Below, in pieces: positions 17,082 to 25,527 of a stretch of DNA of 64,000 nt. Under the pieces are notes generated by a model. It had not been told where the DNA came from and made no database searches. It saw only the letters and a program-made list of their open reading frames with translations. The translations under genes were made by a program, and so were the position numbers. Position 1 is the stretch's first letter. Each line of letters opens with the position of its first letter. Where the stretch lies: contig NZ_JBEXNL010000002.1 in assembly GCF_040611135.1 (NCBI RefSeq), positions 310,001 through 374,000 of the forward strand. The letters are read 5' to 3'. This DNA is from Tsukamurella sp040611135. Its GTDB lineage: Bacteria > Actinomycetota > Actinomycetes > Mycobacteriales > Mycobacteriaceae.

Positions 17082-17915
17082 GTGCTGAGGATGCTGCACG
17101 AGCGGCCGGTCTCCGCGCGGGATCTGCCGAAGGTGGTGGCCGTCCTCGACGCCGATCCCGTCGCCTCGTGCATGGTCGCCGGCCGCGTCCAGGAGTGCGG
17201 CACCGATCCCGGCAGTCTCGGCGGTGAGCTCTGGACGCACCGCGACGCGGGCACCTCGCTGTGCTTCTCGGGTGCGAACCTCATGCCGCTCCGGGGAGAC
17301 CTCGACGACATGCGGTACTTCGCCGCCAGGGCCGCTCGGGGCGCGCGGACCGCTGCGTCGATCGTGGGTCGCGCGGAGTACGCGATGCCGCTGTGGGAGG
17401 AGCTCGAGCCGGCCTGGGGTCCCGCCCGGGAGGTCCGTCCGGAGCAACCACTGATGACGATGACCGAGCCCTCGCGATTCCCGCACCCCGGGGTGCGGCC
17501 GGCCAGGATGGCGGAGATCGATCGCTACCTCGACGCCTCCATCGCCATGTTCACCGCCGAGGTCGGCATCGATCCGCGCGGCACCGACGGGGGACGCTCC
17601 TATCGGCGCCGCGTCGCCAACACCATTCTCGGCGGGCGCGCGTACGTCCTGTTCGACGGTGCCGAGGTCGCCTTCAAGGCCGAGGTCGGGGCCGTCTCGC
17701 GCACCGTCGGGCAGATCCAGGGCGTGTGGGTGCGGCCCGACCTGCGTGGGCAGGGCCTCGGCGGCGCCGGGACCGCCGCGGTCGCGGAGTCGGTGCGACG
17801 CTCCGGACGGATCCCCAGCCTGTACGTCAACAGCTTCAACATCGCAGCGCGGCGCGCCTACGAGCGCGTCGGCTTCCGCCAAGTAGCGACCTTCGCCACC
17901 GTTCTGCTTACCTAG
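17082..17915 (+). CDS. GNAT family N-acetyltransferase with DUF4081 N-terminal domain
   Basis: A 277-residue protein. The C-terminal half is a GNAT domain with the acetyl-CoA loop VRPDLRGQGLGGAGTAAVAE and the late LYVNSFNIAARRAYERVGFR. The N-terminal half (VLDADPVASCMVAGRV) matches the DUF4081 domain found in actinobacterial GNATs encoded just after ispG, such as the Rv2867c type. The GTG at 17082 is preferred because GAGGAG lies 7 bases upstream; an in-frame ATG at 17055 would add nine residues. The acceptor substrate is unknown. Confidence 0.85.
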   Translation: MLRMLHERPVSARDLPKVVAVLDADPVASCMVAGRVQECGTDPGSLGGELWTHRDAGTSLCFSGANLMPLRGDLDDMRYFAARAARGARTAASIVGRAEYAMPLWEELEPAWGPAREVRPEQPLMTMTEPSRFPHPGVRPARMAEIDRYLDASIAMFTAEVGIDPRGTDGGRSYRRRVANTILGGRAYVLFDGAEVAFKAEVGAVSRTVGQIQGVWVRPDLRGQGLGGAGTAAVAESVRRSGRIPSLYVNSFNIAARRAYERVGFRQVATFATVLLT

Positions 17916-17921
17916 TACCTC

Positions 17922-18398
17922 GTGAACACCTGGGGGTACGTGGCCGTCGTCGTCGTGATGGCGATCGGCCTGCTGGGGATCCTGATTCCGGTCCTGCCGG
18001 GCTCGACGCTGGTGGCACTCGGAGTACTGATCTGGGCGATCGTCACCGGCGGGTCCGCGTGGTGGGTCTTCGCCGGCGCACTCGCGGTGATGGTGCTCGC
18101 CTGGGGCGTGAAGTACCTCGTGGGCGGTCGGACGATGGCGAGGGCGGGCGTCGGGAAGTGGTCGCTCGTGGTCGGCGGCGTCGCCGGGATCGTGCTGTTC
18201 TTCGTGATCCCCGTCGTGGGGCTGGTGATCGGATTCGTCGGCGGCACGTTCGCAGCCGAGGCCGTGCGGCTGCGGGACGCCCGTGCGGGGTGGTCCGCGG
18301 CGCTGGCCGCCACGAAGGCCGCCGGCCTGCTCATCCTCATCGAGCTCGCCGGTGCGCTCTGTGCGGTGGGGATCTGGCTTGCAGCCGTGATGAGCTGA
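17922..18398 (+). CDS. DUF456 family membrane protein
   Basis: A 158-residue protein with about four membrane helices, including VAVVVVMAIGLLGILIPVLPG at the start and VVGGVAGIVLFFVIPVVGLVIG in the middle. The GILIPVLPGSTLVALGVLIWA stretch and the glycine-rich GFVGGTFAAE turn are characteristic of DUF456. No function is known. It starts 6 bases after the GNAT gene, so both likely belong to the dxr-ispG transcript. Confidence 0.8.
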   Translation: MNTWGYVAVVVVMAIGLLGILIPVLPGSTLVALGVLIWAIVTGGSAWWVFAGALAVMVLAWGVKYLVGGRTMARAGVGKWSLVVGGVAGIVLFFVIPVVGLVIGFVGGTFAAEAVRLRDARAGWSAALAATKAAGLLILIELAGALCAVGIWLAAVMS

Positions 18399-18467
18399 CT
18401 CACTTCGCGCCAACGCCGGTTCCCTTCGTGCGACATGGCGGTGCCGCGCAACTGCCGACCCGACGAC

Positions 18468-19436
18468 CTACGCCGCTCGGCGGGACCGAAACGGGTATTC
18501 AGGTCGCCGACCGTGCTCGAGGAAGGCTATCGCTCGGTCCCGGAAACGGGTTCCCGGACGCGCGGCGAGGTGCTGCGCGGGGTCCCAGACCACCCAGTGC
18601 AGTTCGGTGGCGAGCGCGTTGGCGAACGCCAGTACCTCGTCGAAGGCATCGGTGATGCGGTGCGCGTTCGGTGCGATCGGGAATGAGATCACCATGATCC
18701 CGCCCTTGCGGACCTCCAGTACGACGCCCCTGTCGGCGTCGGCGAAGATCTCGGTATCCAACCGGCCCCAGCGGACTTCCATGTTCTGGACGAGGTGCAA
18801 GCCACCCGCATAGCCGGCGCAGAAGCTCCGGACGGCCATGAGCTGCTCCTCGCGATCCGAGTCACCGTGGCCGTTGAACAGGGACTCGGTGTCCGGGTCC
18901 CGATCGAAGGCGGCGTCGTACTCGCGGCCGTAGTCGCGGTCGTCGGAACGACTGAAACCGTTGTGATAGTTGTAGCTCAGTGGATCACGGCTCCCGCAGT
19001 GGTGACATTCGTAGCTGCGCTCGTAGGAGTCGTAGCCGTATCCCTCGCGCCTTCCGCGGGGCCCGATGACGAACGCGTACTCCTCCGCGATCGGGCCGTT
19101 GAGGAACCGCGTCGTCACGCTGGCCTTCGTCGCGCGGATCTCCGACCGCGAACCGTCGGGCCCCTGCGCCACGACCTTGCCCTTGATGACGTGGCCCATC
19201 GGCTTGAGGTAGTGGCGAACGAGGAATCGCAGCCACTCCGCCGAGCGATCGAAGTCGGGATCCCGATCCCAGACGATCGCCGTTCCGTCCCGGTTGGATA
19301 CCCAGTGGCATGCGCCGCGCGGAATCTTCGCCCGCTCCGGCACCGGCAGACTCCGCGTGAGGATCGCCTCTCGCTCCTCGGTCGTGAGGGGCGGCTCCAC
19401 TGCGAACTCGCCCTCGAATGATGCCTCGTTGATCAT
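18468..19436 (-). CDS. unrecognised two-part protein (DUF6205-like N-terminus)
   Basis: A 322-residue soluble protein with no confident family. Its first 100 residues (EPPLTTEEREAIL, then HWVSNRDGTAIVWDRD and EWLRFLVRHYLKPMGHVIKG) resemble, from memory, the DUF6205 family of actinobacteria; this needs a profile search. The middle is charged and Tyr/Gly/Asp-rich, with YECHHCGSRDPLSYNY giving a single CxxC pair, followed by a run of Asp/Arg. The C-terminal 110 residues form an alpha/beta segment ending with DPAQHLAARPGTRFRDR. Base composition looks lower in GC than its neighbours. It is convergent with the DUF456 gene and may be acquired. Confidence 0.6.
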   Translation of the reverse strand: MINEASFEGEFAVEPPLTTEEREAILTRSLPVPERAKIPRGACHWVSNRDGTAIVWDRDPDFDRSAEWLRFLVRHYLKPMGHVIKGKVVAQGPDGSRSEIRATKASVTTRFLNGPIAEEYAFVIGPRGRREGYGYDSYERSYECHHCGSRDPLSYNYHNGFSRSDDRDYGREYDAAFDRDPDTESLFNGHGDSDREEQLMAVRSFCAGYAGGLHLVQNMEVRWGRLDTEIFADADRGVVLEVRKGGIMVISFPIAPNAHRITDAFDEVLAFANALATELHWVVWDPAQHLAARPGTRFRDRAIAFLEHGRRPEYPFRSRRAA

Positions 19437-19499
19437 GGGTTCCCCCGATCGTCTCTTTCCCCTTACTCATTGGACGCACCGGCCACTCGATCGGTTCCG

Positions 19500-19505
19500 T
19501 AGGGT
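19500..19505 (+). promoter_or_regulatory. -10 element (leaderless) for the SDR gene
   Basis: TAGGGT lies 7 bases before the ATG at 19513. Confidence 0.4.
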
Positions 19506-19512
19506 GACGGAC

Positions 19513-20253
19513 ATGAATCCTCAGACTGCTGCGCTGTTCGCCCTCACCGGCCGTACGGCGCTGGTCACGGGCGCCAGCTCGGGGATCGGGGCGGCGATCG
19601 CGGACGCGCTCGACGGTGCCGGCGCCCGCGTCCTGCGCGCCGGGCGGGACCGGGCCCGGCTCGGTCCGGACGGGATCAGCGCGGATCTCACGCGTGGCGC
19701 AACGGAACTCATCGAGCAGGTCGACGCGCGGCTGGGGGAGGGCGGCACCGTCGACGTGCTCGTCAACTGCGCGGGCAGCAATCCCCGCCCGCCCCTCGCC
19801 GCCATCGACGACGCGCTCTACCGCGAGATCCTCGCCGTGAACCTCGACGCGCCCTTCCAACTCGGCCAGCACTACGGGCCGCGGATGGCGGAGCGCGGCT
19901 GGGGCCGGATCATCAACGTCGCGTCGACGCAGGCGCACCGCGCCTTCGGCAACAGCGGCGCCTACGGCGTCGCCAAGGCCGGGATCGCGGGCCTGACCCG
20001 CTCGCAGTCCGAGGCCTGGGCGCCGCGCGGGGTGACGGCGAACTCGCTCACACCGGGCCTCGTCGCGACGCCCATGACCACCGCCGTGCTCGCCGATCCC
20101 GAACGTGCCGAGTACTTCCGGCGCCGCGCGCACACCGGGACGCTCGGCGCACCGTCGGACTTCGCGGCCGCGGCGGTGTTCCTGGCGGGCCCGGGCTCGG
20201 CGTTCGTGACCGGGCAGAACCTCTGCGTCGACGGTGGCCTCTCGGTCACCTGA
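19513..20253 (+). CDS. short-chain dehydrogenase/reductase
   Basis: A 246-residue classical SDR. It has the cofactor motif TGASSGIG (residues 17-24), the NCAG stretch VNCAGSN, the catalytic Ser in NVASTQAHR, and the YGVAK catalytic pair (YxxxK). The C-terminal SAFVTGQNLCVDGGLSVT is the standard FabG-like ending. The Arg following the first strand (LRAGRDRARL) suggests NADP(H). The substrate is not assignable; gluconate/ketoacyl-type reductases share this layout. The ATG is preferred over an in-frame GTG three codons upstream because of the -10 spacing. Confidence 0.88.
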   Translation: MNPQTAALFALTGRTALVTGASSGIGAAIADALDGAGARVLRAGRDRARLGPDGISADLTRGATELIEQVDARLGEGGTVDVLVNCAGSNPRPPLAAIDDALYREILAVNLDAPFQLGQHYGPRMAERGWGRIINVASTQAHRAFGNSGAYGVAKAGIAGLTRSQSEAWAPRGVTANSLTPGLVATPMTTAVLADPERAEYFRRRAHTGTLGAPSDFAAAAVFLAGPGSAFVTGQNLCVDGGLSVT

Positions 20254-20306
20254 GCCCCAATGGTCACAGCCCCGCGCGGCGCACCGGAACTGTCGGTGCC
20301 CCGTCG

Positions 20307-20312
20307 TAGCCT
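20307..20312 (+). promoter_or_regulatory. -10 element (leaderless) for the PBP gene
   Basis: TAGCCT lies 6 bases before the GTG at 20319. Confidence 0.4.
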
Positions 20313-20318
20313 TGCGGC

Positions 20319-22160
20319 GTGGAGAAGCTACGCGCCCGTCTGGTGGTGATCGTCGCGGTCGTCGTGGCGATGATCGCGCCCTCGGCGTGCGCCCCCGCGA
20401 ACACGAACGGCCCGGGCCCCGTCGCGGTCCGGTTCGGTGCCGCGCTCGCGGACAAGGACTTCGACGGTGCCGCGGCGCTCACGACCTCCCCGGACGCCGC
20501 GAAGGCGGCGCTCCGCGCGGCGTTCGACGGCCTGCAGGCCCGGGGTGTGCAGATCAAGGTCGGTCAGGTGCGCACCACCGGCGCCACCAGCGAGGTCGAG
20601 TACGAGTACGTGTGGGACCTACCCGCCGACGCGGGTCGGTCCAGCCGCACCTGGGACTACCGCGGATCGCTCACGAGCATCCAGGAGAACGGGCAGTGGA
20701 AGGTGCGCTGGGCGCCGACGGTGCTGCACCCGCGCCTCGGCGCCAATCAGACCATGGTGCTGCGTTCGCTCGCCGCGACCAAGGCGCCGGTGAACTCCGC
20801 GTCCGGCGGGGCGGTGCTCGTGCCGGGCGTGATCAATCGCATCCGGCTCGACGCGTCGAAGGTCCCCGCGCCGACGACCGTGCTCGACGTCGCGGGGCAG
20901 CTGGTGCGCGCGCTGCAGCCGATCGTTCCCGGTCTGGACCCGGTGCAGATCACCGAGCAGGCCACCTCGTTGCGTGCGCCCTACGTGGTGGCCTCGGTGA
21001 ATCAGGCCGACCTGCGCAAGCTCGCCGGAGACGTGACCGCGCTTCCCGGCGTCACGCTGGTCGAGCAGGCCGACCTCGTGCCCACCGACCGCACCTTCGC
21101 GCCCGCGCTGATGTCGTCGATCAAGAAGAACGTCACGGGCGACCTCGCGGGCAAGGACGGCTGGGAGGTGATCGCGCAGGCAGACACCGGCGCACGCGTC
21201 ACGACCCTCGCCTCGACGGCGCCGCAGACGGCGTCCGCGGCCACCGTGAGCATCTCGCCGCTGGCCCAGGCGGCGGCGCAGGCCGCAGTCGATACGCGGC
21301 GCGACCGGCAGGCGATGATGGTCGTGATCCAGCCGTCCACGGGCAACGTGCTGGCCGTCGCGCAGAACCCCGAAGCGGACAAGCTGGGCTCGCTCGCCAC
21401 CTCCGGTCTGTATCCGCCCGGCTCCACCGGCAAGATCGTGACGGCCACCGCGGCGATCTCCACGGGCCTCGCGACCCCCGACACGATCGTCCCGTGCCCC
21501 GGCACCATCACGATCGGCGAGCGGTCCGTGCCGAACTACAACGAGTTCTCCCTCGGTGACGTCACGATGCAGCGCGCCTTCGCCCGCTCGTGCAACACCA
21601 GCTTCGCGTTCCTCGGTGCCAAGATGAAGCCCGACGCGCTGCACACCGCGGCCGCCGAGCTCGGCATCGGGCCCGAGTACACGATCGCCGCGCTCCCTGT
21701 CTCGTCCGGCCAGTACCCGCTGCCGAAGGCCATGGTGAACCAGGTGGAAGACAGCTTCGGTCAGGGCGAGGTCCTGGTCAGCCCGTTCTCGATGGCCCTC
21801 GCGGCCGCGTCCGTCGCGCACGGCGGCGCCGTGACCCCGCAGCTGATGCTCGGCAAGCCCACGAAGGTCGACGGGGAGCGGCCCCCGCTGGATCCGAAGG
21901 CCGTCGACGGGGTGCGGGCCATGATGCGCGAGGTCGTCGCCTCCGGCACCGCCGAGCTCATCCGCGGCGCCGGCGACGTGCTCGGCAAGACCGGCGAGGC
22001 GGAGGTCGACGGGGGCTCCCACGCCTGGTTCGTCGGCTACCGCGGCGACCTGGCCTTCGCCACCCTCCTCGTGCTCGGCGGCAGCTCCGACAACGCGGTC
22101 GCGGTCACGAAGGAGTTCTTCGACCGGTTCGACGCGCCGGTCGCCGCCGTCCCGAACTGA
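20319..22160 (+). CDS. penicillin-binding transpeptidase (lipoprotein, class B type)
   Basis: A 613-residue exported cell-wall D,D-transpeptidase. The N-terminal 25 residues are a signal segment ending APSACAP, a possible but imperfect lipobox. Residues about 30-150 form an NTF2-like (MecA_N type) domain. The transpeptidase domain carries the three active-site motifs: STGK near residues 369-372, SCN near 424-426 and KTG near 557-559. It matches the Rv2864c type of penicillin-binding lipoprotein, which in mycobacteria also lies between ispG and map. It cross-links peptidoglycan outside the membrane and should bind beta-lactams. Confidence 0.93.
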   Translation: MEKLRARLVVIVAVVVAMIAPSACAPANTNGPGPVAVRFGAALADKDFDGAAALTTSPDAAKAALRAAFDGLQARGVQIKVGQVRTTGATSEVEYEYVWDLPADAGRSSRTWDYRGSLTSIQENGQWKVRWAPTVLHPRLGANQTMVLRSLAATKAPVNSASGGAVLVPGVINRIRLDASKVPAPTTVLDVAGQLVRALQPIVPGLDPVQITEQATSLRAPYVVASVNQADLRKLAGDVTALPGVTLVEQADLVPTDRTFAPALMSSIKKNVTGDLAGKDGWEVIAQADTGARVTTLASTAPQTASAATVSISPLAQAAAQAAVDTRRDRQAMMVVIQPSTGNVLAVAQNPEADKLGSLATSGLYPPGSTGKIVTATAAISTGLATPDTIVPCPGTITIGERSVPNYNEFSLGDVTMQRAFARSCNTSFAFLGAKMKPDALHTAAAELGIGPEYTIAALPVSSGQYPLPKAMVNQVEDSFGQGEVLVSPFSMALAAASVAHGGAVTPQLMLGKPTKVDGERPPLDPKAVDGVRAMMREVVASGTAELIRGAGDVLGKTGEAEVDGGSHAWFVGYRGDLAFATLLVLGGSSDNAVAVTKEFFDRFDAPVAAVPN

Positions 22161-22250
22161 GCGCCCGCGCGAACACCGCCGACGCCCGGGAGTGCGCCGC
22201 CGCGGCGAGCATGGGCCCGCTCCCCGCGCCGGGCACCGTCGGGCGCCCGA

Positions 22251-22256
22251 TACGCT
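22251..22256 (+). promoter_or_regulatory. -10 element (leaderless) for map
   Basis: TACGCT lies 6 bases before the ATG at 22263. Confidence 0.4.
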
Positions 22257-22262
22257 GGTGCG

Positions 22263-23135
22263 ATGACCCGCGCTGCACTGGTTCCCGGCACCGTCTCACC
22301 CCGTCTGGCCGTCCCGGCGAAGATCGTGCGGCCCGAGTACGTCGACAAGCCCCGCGCCGACGAGGGCAACGAGCCGTGGGTGCAGACGCCGGAGACGATC
22401 GAGAAGATGCGCGTGGCCTCGCGGATCGCCGCCGACGCGCTGCAGGCCGCGGGCGCCGAGGTGGCGCCCGGCGTCACCACCGATCACCTGGACCGGGTGG
22501 CGCACGAGTACATGCTCGACCATGGCGCGTATCCCTCGACGCTGGGCTACCGCGGATTCCCCAAGAGCTGCTGCACCAGCCTCAACGAGGTGATCTGCCA
22601 CGGCATCCCGGACTCGACGGTGATCGAGGACGGCGACATCGTCAACATCGACGTCACCGCGTACATCGACGGCGTGCACGGCGACACCAACGCCACGTTC
22701 CTCGCCGGTGACGTCTCCGAGGAGCACCGCCTGCTCGTCGAGCGGACGCACACCGCGACGATGCGGGCGATCAAGGCGGTCAGGCCCGGCCGCGAGCTCA
22801 ACGTGGTGGGCCGCGTCATCGAGTCCTACGCGAACCGCTTCGGCTACACCGTGGTCCGCGACTTCACCGGGCACGGCATCGGCGAGACCTTCCACAACGG
22901 GCTGGTCGTGCTGCACTACGACGAGCCCAACGTCGAGACGGTGCTCGAGCCCGGCATGGTCTTCACCATCGAGCCCATGATCAACCTCGGCGGCCTCGAC
23001 TACGAGATCTGGTCCGACGGCTGGACGGTGGCCACCACCGACAAGAAGTGGACGGCCCAGTTCGAGCACACCCTCGTCGTCACCGACGACGGCGCCGAGA
23101 TCCTCACCCTGCCGAGCGATTCCGTCGCTGCCTAG
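22263..23135 (+). CDS. map: type I methionine aminopeptidase
   Basis: Removes the initiator methionine from nascent proteins. The 290-residue protein has the extra N-terminal segment (about 40 residues, containing a PXXP-like stretch near LAVPAKIVRPEY) of the actinobacterial class Ic enzymes (MapB). The metal-binding residues appear in DIVNIDVTAYIDGVHGDTNATF (two Asp), GHGIG (His), TIEPMI (Glu) and the final QFEHTLVVTD (Glu/His). It is followed after 3 bases by cobQ. Confidence 0.95.
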   Translation: MTRAALVPGTVSPRLAVPAKIVRPEYVDKPRADEGNEPWVQTPETIEKMRVASRIAADALQAAGAEVAPGVTTDHLDRVAHEYMLDHGAYPSTLGYRGFPKSCCTSLNEVICHGIPDSTVIEDGDIVNIDVTAYIDGVHGDTNATFLAGDVSEEHRLLVERTHTATMRAIKAVRPGRELNVVGRVIESYANRFGYTVVRDFTGHGIGETFHNGLVVLHYDEPNVETVLEPGMVFTIEPMINLGGLDYEIWSDGWTVATTDKKWTAQFEHTLVVTDDGAEILTLPSDSVAA

Positions 23136-23138
23136 CCG

Positions 23139-24677
23139 ATGGAGCTGCACGGCGCCCTTCTCATCGCCGGCGCCACGTCCGACGCCGGGAAGTCCACCGT
23201 CACGGCCGGACTGTGCCGTCTGCTCGCCCGACGGGGCGTGCGGGTCGCCCCGTTCAAGGCGCAGAACATGTCCAACAACTCCGTCGCCACGGTCGAGCCC
23301 GACGGCACGAGCGGCGAGATCGGCCGCGCCCAGGCGACCCAGGCCCTCGCGTGCGGTCTGGCACCGTCGACCCGGTTCAATCCGGTCCTGCTCAAGCCCG
23401 GCAGCGACCGGCGCAGCCAACTGATCCTGCACGGCAGGCCGGCGGGCGACGTGGGCGCGCGCGACTACATCACCCGCCGGCAGTGGCTCCTCGACGAGGT
23501 CACGACCACCCTGAAGGAACTCCGCGAGGACTTCGACGTCGTGCTCTGCGAGGGTGCCGGCAGCCCCGCCGAGATCAACCTGCGCGCCACCGACATCGCG
23601 AACATGGGCCTCGCCCGCGCCGCGGACCTGCCGACGCTGATCGTCGGCGACATCGACCGCGGGGGAGTGCTGGCCCACCTCGCGGGCACCGTCGCGGTGA
23701 TGCCGCCCGAGGATCAGCGCCTCGTGTACGGCTTCGTCGTCAACCGGTTCCGCGGCGATGTCTCGCTCCTCGAACCCGGCCTCAGGCAGCTGAAGAACCT
23801 GACGAACCGCTCCACGTTCGGCGTGCTCCCGTACCTCACCGATCTCTGGCTCGACGCCGAGGACTCGCTCGCCGCCCTGGGCACCGACCTGGTCGGCCGT
23901 GGCTCGACCGCCGCGGACCCGATCACCGTCGCCGCGATCGCCCTGCCCCGCGTCTCCAACACCACCGACGTCGAGGCGCTGGCCGTCGAGCCGGGCCTGA
24001 CGGTCCGCTGGACCACCCGCCCCGCCGACGTGCTCGCCGCCGACCTGGTCGTGCTCCCCGGCACGAAGAGCACCGTCGGCGACCTGGCCTGGCTCCGGGA
24101 CACCGGCCTCGCCGACGCGGTGCGACGCCGCGCGGACACGCGGGCCCCGTTGGCCGCGGTTTGCGGTGGTTACCAGATGTTGGGCCGCACCATTGTGGAT
24201 CCGCACGGCGTCGAGGCGCCCGCGGGAACCCGAGTTCAGGGCCTGGGCATCCTCGACCTCGATGTCGAGTTCGCGACCGGGAAGACCGTTCGGAACGTCG
24301 TGGGGACCGGCCTCGGTGTGCCCGCAGCGGGCTACGAGATCCATCACGGCACCGTCGTCCGGACCACGGAAAGTCCTGCGCTGCAGGGCCCCGAGGGGCC
24401 GGAGGGGGCGTTGCGCGAGGCCGTCCTCGGGACGCACTGGCACGGCCTGTTCGGCTCCGACGAGTTCCGTCGCGCCTACCTCACCCGGACCTTCGGGGCC
24501 CGGTACACCGCTCCGCCGGGGCCCGGGGCGAGCTACGACGGTGCCCGGCTCGCCCAGCTCGACGTGATCGCGGACGCGATCGAGGAGCACTGCGATGTCG
24601 ATGCGGTTCTGCATCCACTGCGTTCCGGGGGTGCGTTTTCGGCGATCCTGCCGTCCATCCGGATCATCAGTGACTAG
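23139..24677 (+). CDS. cobQ: cobyric acid synthase
   Basis: Amidates four carboxylates of adenosylcobyrinic a,c-diamide using glutamine and ATP in cobalamin synthesis. The 512-residue protein has the N-terminal dethiobiotin-synthetase-like ATPase (GATSDAGKSTVTAGL, then PFKAQNMSNNS) and a C-terminal class I glutamine amidotransferase domain with the nucleophile Cys near 342 in VCGGYQMLG and the histidine near 433 in GTHWHGLFGSDEFR. It lies directly behind map, 10 kb away from cobO and cobB. Confidence 0.95.
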   Translation: MELHGALLIAGATSDAGKSTVTAGLCRLLARRGVRVAPFKAQNMSNNSVATVEPDGTSGEIGRAQATQALACGLAPSTRFNPVLLKPGSDRRSQLILHGRPAGDVGARDYITRRQWLLDEVTTTLKELREDFDVVLCEGAGSPAEINLRATDIANMGLARAADLPTLIVGDIDRGGVLAHLAGTVAVMPPEDQRLVYGFVVNRFRGDVSLLEPGLRQLKNLTNRSTFGVLPYLTDLWLDAEDSLAALGTDLVGRGSTAADPITVAAIALPRVSNTTDVEALAVEPGLTVRWTTRPADVLAADLVVLPGTKSTVGDLAWLRDTGLADAVRRRADTRAPLAAVCGGYQMLGRTIVDPHGVEAPAGTRVQGLGILDLDVEFATGKTVRNVVGTGLGVPAAGYEIHHGTVVRTTESPALQGPEGPEGALREAVLGTHWHGLFGSDEFRRAYLTRTFGARYTAPPGPGASYDGARLAQLDVIADAIEEHCDVDAVLHPLRSGGAFSAILPSIRIISD

Positions 24678-24680
24678 CGT
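24675..24680 (+). promoter_or_regulatory. -10 element (leaderless) for the 24689 hydrolase
   Basis: TAGCGT overlaps the cobQ stop and lies 8 bases before the ATG at 24689. Confidence 0.4.
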
Positions 24681-24688
24681 TACCGGTC

Positions 24689-25522
24689 ATGGGGATCGAT
24701 TCAGCGCAGACGGTGCAGGTGCCCGCGGGCTCGTGGACCTTCGACGTGTCGCTCGGGGGGTCTGAGCACGGCGTACCCGTTCTGCTGCTGCACGGGTTCC
24801 CGCAGACCGAGGAGTGCTTCGACCAGGTCCGCGAACGTCTGCACGAGGCGGGCCTGCGGACGATCGCGCCGCGCCAGCGCGGCTACAGTGCCGGGGCCCG
24901 GCCGCTGGGCGCCGATCAGTACACGATGAAACACCTCTCGGAGGACGCCGCCCGCATCCTCGACGCGCTGGAGGTGCCGTACGCGCACGTCGTCGGGCAC
25001 GGTCTGGGTGCGACCGTCGCGTGGCACTTCGCCGCCGCCTACCCGCTGCGCGCGATGAGCCTGACCGCCGTCTCCTTCGGTCATCCGTCGGCGTTCGGCG
25101 CGGCGATGGCCACCGATCAGGATCAGCGGCAGCGCTCCCGGTACCTCGAGCTGTTCCTGCAGGCCGGCGTCGCGGAGAAGGCGCTGCTCGACAACAACGC
25201 GCGCACGCTGTTGGCCACCGCACCGGGCGGCGGCATCGAGGCGCTGGCCGACGAGCCGGCGCTCACCGCCGCCTTGAATTGGTACCGCGCCAACCTCATC
25301 CCCGGCGGGGAGGGCTTGGACTGCCCCGTCATCGAGGTCCCGACGACGCTGGTGTGGGGCAATCGCGACGCGATCGCCGGGGCCGCGCAGGCCAAGGGCA
25401 CCGCCCATTACCTCCGGGCCGACTACCGCCTGTCCGAGGTGCCCGACGGTGACCACTGGCTCCCGCTGCGCGCCCCTGCGGCCCTGGCCTCCGAGATCGC
25501 GCTGCGCACGCTCCGGAACTGA
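24689..25522 (+). CDS. alpha/beta hydrolase lacking the catalytic nucleophile
   Basis: A 277-residue protein with the full alpha/beta hydrolase layout of the epoxide hydrolase/haloalkane dehalogenase branch: LLLHGFPQT (oxyanion, residues 32-40), PRQRGYS, and a cap region. At the nucleophile elbow, where relatives read GHDWGA or GHSxG, the sequence is VVGHGLGAT, so the nucleophile position (residue 105) is glycine, codon GGT at 25001. The likely acid (WGNRDAI) and histidine (DGDHWLPLRAP) are kept. It may be a non-hydrolytic binding protein or use another mechanism. It follows cobQ by 11 bases and converges with mtr after 5 bases. Confidence 0.82.
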   Translation: MGIDSAQTVQVPAGSWTFDVSLGGSEHGVPVLLLHGFPQTEECFDQVRERLHEAGLRTIAPRQRGYSAGARPLGADQYTMKHLSEDAARILDALEVPYAHVVGHGLGATVAWHFAAAYPLRAMSLTAVSFGHPSAFGAAMATDQDQRQRSRYLELFLQAGVAEKALLDNNARTLLATAPGGGIEALADEPALTAALNWYRANLIPGGEGLDCPVIEVPTTLVWGNRDAIAGAAQAKGTAHYLRADYRLSEVPDGDHWLPLRAPAALASEIALRTLRN

Positions 25523-25527
25523 TCCGG

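Noticed and set aside
18973..18983. TAGCTCAGTGG, like a tRNA D-arm
   Set aside because: It lies inside the coding frame of the 18468-19436 gene, and no acceptor stem, anticodon arm or T-arm could be matched around it.
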